A stretch of 37,054 nucleotides of DNA, from NCBI GenBank assembly GCA_049242885.1, contig JBMLOQ010000037.1:1-37054 (forward strand), given 5' to 3'. Below are positions 32,285 through 37,054 of the stretch, piece after piece. A program made the translations under genes and the position numbers. Source of the DNA: CAIVPM01 sp049242885 (GTDB lineage: Bacteria > Bacteroidota > Bacteroidia > Chitinophagales > Chitinophagaceae). Within the stretch, counting starts at the first letter, position 1; each line of letters opens with the position of its first letter. The notes beneath the pieces are model-generated. The model was not told where the DNA came from and did not search any database. It saw only the letters and a list, made by a program, of their open reading frames with translations.

Positions 32285-32428
32285 TAGACCTCTTCGATAA
32301 TTTATACTTATTCGTCATTTCGACTGAGGAACGAAGGAGAAATCTCACAAAATTTTGGAGATTTCTCAGGCAAGAACCTTCGAAATGACGTTCTCGAAAT
32401 TATGAATTTAAATTGTCGAAGAGGTCTA
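32285..32428. repeat. 144-bp imperfect palindromic interspersed element (MITE/REP-like)
   Basis: The outer arms TAGACCTCTTCGA (32285-32297) and TCGAAGAGGTCTA (32416-32428) are exact inverted repeats. Inside, CGTCATTTCGA (32313-32323) pairs with TCGAAATGACG (32380-32390), and GAGAAATCTC (32337-32346) with GAGATTTCTC (32358-32367), leaving an AAAATTTT-centred loop. From general knowledge, the GTCATTTCGA...GAGAAATCTC core is a frequent intergenic repeat in Bacteroidota. No ORF and no clear target duplication are seen. It lies 14 nt after the radical SAM stop, where its transcript would fold into a long hairpin. Confidence 0.85.
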
Positions 32429-32442
32429 TTATCTTAATCAAA

Positions 32443-34647
32443 TTACAAACACAACAATCCTGCCTTATACAAGGTATTCATTGGTTTATTATCCCAAAAC
32501 AGTTCAAAATTTTCTAGTCCAAATGCTTCATACTCTTTTTGTACTTCCTGCAAGGTATAAGTTTTAAGGTTTTTTATTAAAAACTTTGGAAGCATTGTAA
32601 GCAACCAATTTGCTTTATCTTCATCAATATTAATAATTATGGTTTCTGTTTTAGTTTCAAAATTTAATTGGGCTACTTGCCAGCTACTTCCTTTTTTGGT
32701 TTTGGTAATGATATTGCAAGTAGGCATATTGCCAATAAAGATGATTTTAGAGGTTGGCTTATTTTGATGAAAAGCAGTTTCTATAATATTGCTAATGTAG
32801 TTGGATGGAATACTTGTTTTTGGAACTTTAAAATCAAACCATTTACTCAAAGGAAAGTCAAATCCAATTTGGTGCATGTAATTGTGAAGCGATTTTTTTA
32901 AACCAAAACTAAAGTCATCATGATTAGTACCTGTTTCATCAATATGCTCAATATCATTATCAGCAAAAGTTATAGCTACTTCTTTAGCTTTTTTAACGTT
33001 AAACTTTTCAGGCTCTAAGCCTACAGGGCTATGTGCAGTCATGGTAAATAAATGCCAAAAAGCACTTTGCAAAATATTGGCTTCAAACATTTGCCTTACC
33101 ATTTCTAAACTGTCGATAGTTTCTTGTGCTGTTTGTGTAGGAAATCCATACATTAAATAAGCATGAACCATAATGCCAGCATTGGTAAAATTGGCATTTA
33201 CTTGAGCTACTTGAGCTACAGTAATTCCTTTATTTATCAGTTGCAACAATCTATCACTTGCAACTTCTAATCCACCACTAACGCCAATACAACCACTTTC
33301 TTTTAATAGTAAGCAAGTATCTCTTGTAAAGCTTTTTTCAAAACGAACATTTGTCCACCAACTAACCACCAATTTTCGTTTGATAATTTCTAAAGCCAAA
33401 GCCTTCATTAAAGCAGGTGGTGCAGCTTCATCTACAAAATGAAAACCATTAACTCCTGTTGTTTTAATGAGCTCTTCCATTCTATCGCAAAGTAAATTTG
33501 CTGTAATGGGCTCGTAAATTTTTATATAGTCTAAGCTAATATCACAAAAAGTACATTTACCCCAATAGCAACCATGAGCCATAGTTAGCTTATTCCACCT
33601 TCCATCACTCCATAAACTATGCATGGGGTTTATAATTTCTATTGCACTAATATATTTATCTAATAATAAATTAGAATAATCTGGTGTGCCAATTTCTGCA
33701 TGACTATAATCTTTACAGCTTGAATTATTTATATAAACAACTTCATTATTTTTTAAAATAAATGTTCTTTTTAAATCCTCTAGTTCAATTACTTTATCAA
33801 TATACTTTACTAAATTTTCAATTGGTGCCTCGCCATCATCTAAAGTAATAAAATCGAAATACTCAAAAACTCTTTTATCTTTTAAACTTCTCAATTCTGT
33901 ATTTGCAAACCCGCCACCAAATGCAACTTTAATTTCGGGAAAATGTTTTTTTATAAACTGGCCACATCGCAAAGCTGAAAATACATTTCCAGGAAATGGA
34001 GCTGTGATGCAAATCAGTTGTGGATTTATAGTTTCTAATTTTTGGTTTAAAATTTCAATGAGTATAGTATCTACAAAACTTAAAGGTTGTTGCAATTCGT
34101 TGTATAATTCATCAAAACTATTTGCACTACGAGCCAATTTTTCGGCATACCTACTAAAGCCAAAATATTTGTCAACATTAGACTTTATATAGTCACTCAA
34201 ATCTTCTAAATACAAAGTAGCAATATATTTAGCTTTATCTTGAATGCCCATTTTCCCAAAAGCCCAAACCATATCATCGATTTGTTTAAAACGATTAGCT
34301 TCGGGTAAAAAATTTCTGCTTGCAATTAAATGTGCTAAAGTTGGATTATTGTTTTGAAGGAAAAGGATTACAGCATCAATAGTGTTGATGTAGTCTTCTT
34401 TTAATGTAAATATTCTTTTAAAATTGTCGTCCAAAACCACCCCTAACCCCTCCAAAGGAGGGAAATATGAAAAAACTTTTGTAAGACCTTCTTTGCTAAA
34501 TATTTTTAAAGTTACCTCAATTCCTAAATCTGCTTGGGTGGATGAAATGTTTTTTGTGTTTAAAAACCCTTTTAAATAAGCTGTTGCAGGATATGGTGTA
34601 TTGAGTTGAGTAAAAGGTGGGGTAAATAAAAATACTTTGCTAGTCAA
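32443..34647 (-). CDS. B12-binding-domain radical SAM protein
   Basis: This 734-residue cytoplasmic protein has an N-terminal Rossmann-like cobalamin-binding region (about 1-320; LICITAPFPGNVFSALRCGQ and VAFGGGFANTE), a radical SAM TIM barrel (about 350-600) and a C-terminal extension. The cluster-binding cysteines are Cys360, Cys365 and Cys368 in GCYWGKCTFCD, spaced C-x4-C-x2-C. VSGGLEVASDRLL and VHAYLMYGFPTQT are further radical SAM landmarks. Enzymes of this class do radical methylations or rearrangements; the substrate is unknown. Residues 62-72 (FPPLEGLGVVL) are encoded by a palindromic repeat. The start is TTG, because no ATG occurs in frame for over 130 codons and a promoter-like box sits just upstream. 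Confidence 0.88.
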   Translation of the reverse strand: MTSKVFLFTPPFTQLNTPYPATAYLKGFLNTKNISSTQADLGIEVTLKIFSKEGLTKVFSYFPPLEGLGVVLDDNFKRIFTLKEDYINTIDAVILFLQNNNPTLAHLIASRNFLPEANRFKQIDDMVWAFGKMGIQDKAKYIATLYLEDLSDYIKSNVDKYFGFSRYAEKLARSANSFDELYNELQQPLSFVDTILIEILNQKLETINPQLICITAPFPGNVFSALRCGQFIKKHFPEIKVAFGGGFANTELRSLKDKRVFEYFDFITLDDGEAPIENLVKYIDKVIELEDLKRTFILKNNEVVYINNSSCKDYSHAEIGTPDYSNLLLDKYISAIEIINPMHSLWSDGRWNKLTMAHGCYWGKCTFCDISLDYIKIYEPITANLLCDRMEELIKTTGVNGFHFVDEAAPPALMKALALEIIKRKLVVSWWTNVRFEKSFTRDTCLLLKESGCIGVSGGLEVASDRLLQLINKGITVAQVAQVNANFTNAGIMVHAYLMYGFPTQTAQETIDSLEMVRQMFEANILQSAFWHLFTMTAHSPVGLEPEKFNVKKAKEVAITFADNDIEHIDETGTNHDDFSFGLKKSLHNYMHQIGFDFPLSKWFDFKVPKTSIPSNYISNIIETAFHQNKPTSKIIFIGNMPTCNIITKTKKGSSWQVAQLNFETKTETIIINIDEDKANWLLTMLPKFLIKNLKTYTLQEVQKEYEAFGLENFELFWDNKPMNTLYKAGLLCL
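34438..34462. repeat. Palindromic REP-like repeat embedded in frame in the radical SAM gene
   Basis: CCCTAACCCCTCC-AAA-GGAGGG forms a GC-rich hairpin within otherwise AT-rich coding sequence (CCCTCC pairs with GGAGGG). This resembles the CCCTAACCCCT...AGGGG repeats scattered through Bacteroidota genomes. On the coding strand it adds about P-P-L-E-G-L-G-V-V without breaking the frame. Confidence 0.7.
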
Positions 34648-34663
34648 AATAATTTGCTTTTGG

Positions 34664-34671
34664 CAAAGATA
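34664..34671 (-). promoter_or_regulatory. Candidate -7 promoter box of the radical SAM gene
   Basis: The minus strand reads TATCTTTG, an exact TAnnTTTG match, 16 nt before the TTG start. No -33 TTG lies at 17-23 nt. It is the mirror partner of the box of the divergent gene. Confidence 0.4.
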
Positions 34672-34684
34672 AGTTTTAAGAATG

Positions 34685-34713
34685 TTGAATAAAATATAAA
34701 CAACTTATCTTTG
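34685..34713 (+). promoter_or_regulatory. Bacteroidota-type promoter (-33 TTG and -7 TATCTTTG)
   Basis: TTG at 34685-34687 and TATCTTTG at 34706-34713 are 18 nt apart, within the 17-23 nt expected for Bacteroidota sigma-A. The predicted start site near 34720 leaves a leader of about 19 nt before the ATG at 34739. It is the best-formed promoter in the window. Confidence 0.65.
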
Positions 34714-34738
34714 AAAAACCACAAAAAAATATAGTATT

Positions 34739-35650
34739 ATGAATTCATATTTTAAAATTTTATTTATTGTTCTTACATTGTTATTTAAAAATATTAATGC
34801 TCAAAAAAAATATTTTAATGGAACATTAAAGTTTGCAAATACGTTAACTTCTAGAATTAAAGAAATTAGTGAGGAGCAGTGGAAGCAATCTCTTTTTATG
34901 GGTGATACTACTAAATATTTTATTTTTGAATTTAATAGCAAAAAAATTTATGGTGAAGAAACTGTATATAAAAATCCAATTAAAAGCTATAAAAAATATG
35001 CAGGAATAGACAGTCTTTTTAATATTGAATCAGATACCTCAAGAATTATAGATTATAAAATTGAGCCCCTTAAAGAGTTATATTTTGGATATAAATGTAA
35101 TAAAATTACAATCAAAAAATTTAATGATGTTTTAGAGCGAATTGTACTTGATAGTAACATTTATGAAAATTGGTTTTTATTTGATTTATACTATAAAATG
35201 GAAGTCAAAAACTATTTTTCACTTGAAGCAAAAACTATTAGTATTGAAGAAAATAATAAAATTGAAAATGAAACTTTAGTCATAAACTTACCTATAAGCA
35301 AAATTGGTGTATCATCCATAATTAAAAACGCTGAATTTATTGGAGGCACTGAAGGTTGGGTAAAATATTTAACTAAATATTTGAATGCTGAATTAGGTTC
35401 AAAATATATAAAAATACCCAAGGGAGAAAACTCGGCAAAATCTACTGTTAGAGTTAATTTTATAGTAGACGAAACAGGTAAAGTAATAAATCCTTTTTCG
35501 CTAAATCCTTTTAAAGCTCATTCAAAATTAGTTGAAGAGGCCATTAGAGTTTTAAAAATATCACCAAATTGGCAGCCAATGAAATATAATAATAGAAATA
35601 TAATGACTCGATTTGTTCAACATATAACTTTTGCAGTAAGTTATGAATAA
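34739..35650 (+). CDS. Secreted protein with TonB C-terminal-like domain
   Basis: This 303-residue protein has a cleavable-looking signal (1-22, ending NINAQ). Its middle part (about 23-195) is unassigned beta-rich sequence, and its C-terminus (about 200-303) resembles the TonB C-terminal domain: FIGGTEGWVKYLTKYLN, VRVNFIVDETGKV and AIRVLKISPNWQPMKYNN. Real TonB energy transducers have an N-terminal membrane anchor and a Pro-rich spacer; both are missing here, so I do not call it a TonB transducer. Related Bacteroidota proteins reuse the domain in exported proteins of unknown role. Its stop is 6 nt from that of the convergent hydantoinase gene. Confidence 0.72.
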   Translation: MNSYFKILFIVLTLLFKNINAQKKYFNGTLKFANTLTSRIKEISEEQWKQSLFMGDTTKYFIFEFNSKKIYGEETVYKNPIKSYKKYAGIDSLFNIESDTSRIIDYKIEPLKELYFGYKCNKITIKKFNDVLERIVLDSNIYENWFLFDLYYKMEVKNYFSLEAKTISIEENNKIENETLVINLPISKIGVSSIIKNAEFIGGTEGWVKYLTKYLNAELGSKYIKIPKGENSAKSTVRVNFIVDETGKVINPFSLNPFKAHSKLVEEAIRVLKISPNWQPMKYNNRNIMTRFVQHITFAVSYE

Positions 35651-35656
35651 AATAAA

Positions 35657-37045
35657 CTAAACAAATCCTGCAACTTTATTTCTCTTTATAAACTGCCCAA
35701 AACCTTTGTTAATGGTGCATTGGTTGTTATCTATTACAAGGCTTCCTCTTAAAAAAACTTGTTTAATTTTACCCTTACATTCCCAACCTTCATAGCCACT
35801 ATAATCTACATTCATGTGGTGGGTTGTGGCACTTATGGTATGATTTTCGTTTTCGTTCCAAATTACAATATCAGCATCGCTACCTACAGCAATTGTGCCT
35901 TTTTTGGGATACATACCAAATATTTTAGCTGCATTGGTGCTACTTACTTCTACAAATTTATTGAGGGTAATTTTTCCTTTTTGTACCCCTTCGCTAAACA
36001 ACAATTCCATTCTATTTTCAATAGCTGGATGACCATTTGGAATTTTACTAAAATCGTCTTTGCCCATTAGTTTTTGTTCCCACATAAAAGGGCAATGGTC
36101 TGTTGCAACCACTTGCACCAACCCTTGATTTATACCTGCCCATAAAGTTGCTTGATCTTTCTTTTCTCTAAGTGGTGGGCTCATCACCCATTTTGCACCT
36201 TCAAAGTTTTGCTCATACAAACTAGCATCTAAGGTTAAATACTGAATACAAGTTTCTACAAATACTTTTTGATTTCTTTTGGTAGCATTTCTTACAGCAT
36301 TCAACGCTCCTTCGCAAGTTAGGTGCACAATATAACCAGGACAACCTGTATAATTAGCTAAGTCTGCAAACCTTGCACTAGCTTCGGCTTCAGTAACTTC
36401 TGGCTGAGATAAATAATGGTATAATGGAGCTAATTTACCTTCGGCTTTGTGCTTTGCTATTAAATAATCAATCATATCACCATTGGTAGCATGTACATTT
36501 ATTAATCCACCATGCTTTTTTACTTCTTGCATTAAACCAATCATCTGCCTATCATCAATCATTAAAGCACCTTTGTAAGCCATAAAGGTTTTAAAAGAAG
36601 TAATACCTTCGTTTTCTATAAAATGTTGAATTTCTTTTTTGGTTTCATCATTATAATCTGTAACTGCCATGTGGAAACTATAATCACACAAGGTATTACC
36701 TTTTGCTCTACTATTCCAATCGTTTAGTGCATGTTGCAAACTTTTACCTTGTGTTTGTAATACAAAATCAATTACCGTTGTAGTACCACCAAACAATGCA
36801 GCTTTTGTACCTGTTTCGTAACTATCGCTACTAAAAGTACCCATAAATGGCATTTCTAAATGCACATGAGGGTCTATGCCACCAGGAGTTACTAAGTTGC
36901 CTTGAATGTCAATAACCTTATCAATAGTTGACTCATCTACACTTAACTTACCAATGGCAGCAATAGTTTCGCCATCAATTAAAATATCTGCAATGTAGTT
37001 ATCTACTGCAGTTACAATATGTGCATTTTTTAATAGTGTACGCAT
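35657..37045 (-). CDS. hydA: Dihydropyrimidinase / D-hydantoinase
   Basis: This 462-residue cytoplasmic amidohydrolase-superfamily enzyme should open the ring of dihydrouracil, dihydrothymine or 5-substituted hydantoins. All metal ligands are present: His60 and His62 in DPHVHLEMP, carbamylated Lys152 in SFKTFMAYKG, His185 in NVHATNGD, His241 in VHLTCEGA and Asp316 in ATDHCPF. Tyr157, the position of the usual catalytic tyrosine, is also present. These support dihydropyrimidinase over the related allantoinase and dihydroorotase, but the natural substrate is not settled. The partner genes of reductive pyrimidine catabolism (dihydropyrimidine dehydrogenase, beta-ureidopropionase) could lie just beyond the window edge. 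Confidence 0.9.
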   Translation of the reverse strand: MRTLLKNAHIVTAVDNYIADILIDGETIAAIGKLSVDESTIDKVIDIQGNLVTPGGIDPHVHLEMPFMGTFSSDSYETGTKAALFGGTTTVIDFVLQTQGKSLQHALNDWNSRAKGNTLCDYSFHMAVTDYNDETKKEIQHFIENEGITSFKTFMAYKGALMIDDRQMIGLMQEVKKHGGLINVHATNGDMIDYLIAKHKAEGKLAPLYHYLSQPEVTEAEASARFADLANYTGCPGYIVHLTCEGALNAVRNATKRNQKVFVETCIQYLTLDASLYEQNFEGAKWVMSPPLREKKDQATLWAGINQGLVQVVATDHCPFMWEQKLMGKDDFSKIPNGHPAIENRMELLFSEGVQKGKITLNKFVEVSSTNAAKIFGMYPKKGTIAVGSDADIVIWNENENHTISATTHHMNVDYSGYEGWECKGKIKQVFLRGSLVIDNNQCTINKGFGQFIKRNKVAGFV

Positions 37046-37054
37046 AAGTAATTT

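Noticed and set aside
1..37054. tRNA, rRNA, CRISPR arrays, riboswitches, prophage or intact insertion sequences
   Set aside because: Reading both strands gave no cloverleaf or rRNA-like stretches, no regularly spaced repeats, and no transposase or phage genes. Structured RNAs of low conservation cannot be excluded by eye.

Overview
The window looks like a chromosomal fragment from a low-GC Bacteroidota bacterium, most likely Chitinophagaceae or a close relative. The evidence is two kinds of type IX secretion cargo (a C-terminal YPNPAN start in the first gene and a CHU_C-type end in the gene at 27133-29772), CarboxypepD_reg/TonB receptors, a LytTR two-component pair with a propeller sensor, stand-alone ftsX followed by a DUF3098 gene, and TAnnTTTG-type -7 promoter boxes with little sign of Shine-Dalgarno sequences. 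No rRNA, tRNA, CRISPR array, phage or intact insertion sequence was seen. A 100-N run (25187-25286) marks a scaffold gap, so this is probably a draft or metagenome assembly.

Layout. 1-1970 (-): 5'-proximal part of a secreted type IX cargo protein. 2094-2846 (+): GH25 lysozyme. 2843-8012 (-): DinB-like protein, lpxD, HD phosphohydrolase and a DPP-IV-type peptidase. 8172-15031 (-): a same-strand run of hisC, an OmpA/PD40 lipoprotein, trpC, trpF and a large repeat-rich secreted protein. 15103-18039 (-): TonB-dependent receptor, divergent from purC (18178-19104, +), which is followed by a second TonB-type outer-membrane protein (19310-21994, +). 22422-25650 (-): LytTR regulator and propeller histidine kinase. 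25651-26251: no intact gene, but a decayed ORF. 26252-29772 (-): PlsC-type acyltransferase and a PKD/CHU_C adhesin-like protein. 29942-32164 (+): ftsX, a DUF3098 gene and an SPFH lipoprotein. 32443-34647 (-): B12-type radical SAM protein. 34739-35650 (+): secreted protein with a TonB C-terminal-like domain. 35657-37045 (-): dihydropyrimidinase/hydantoinase.

Most genes are housekeeping or envelope functions: lipid A (lpxD), phospholipid (plsC), peptidoglycan/division (GH25, ftsX), outer-membrane uptake (two TonB-type receptors), amino-acid and purine synthesis (hisC, trpC, trpF, purC) and extracellular peptide digestion (DPP-IV). I do not see a clear new defence or biosynthetic system. The least explained items are the repeat-rich protein at 8172-10439, with eight copies of an M-I-D-L-A-P-I-E-like motif; a 144-bp palindromic interspersed element at 32285-32428; a palindromic repeat absorbed in frame into the radical SAM gene; a decayed gene at 25883-26157; and a cluster of operator-like repeats upstream of the outer-membrane protein gene at 19310.
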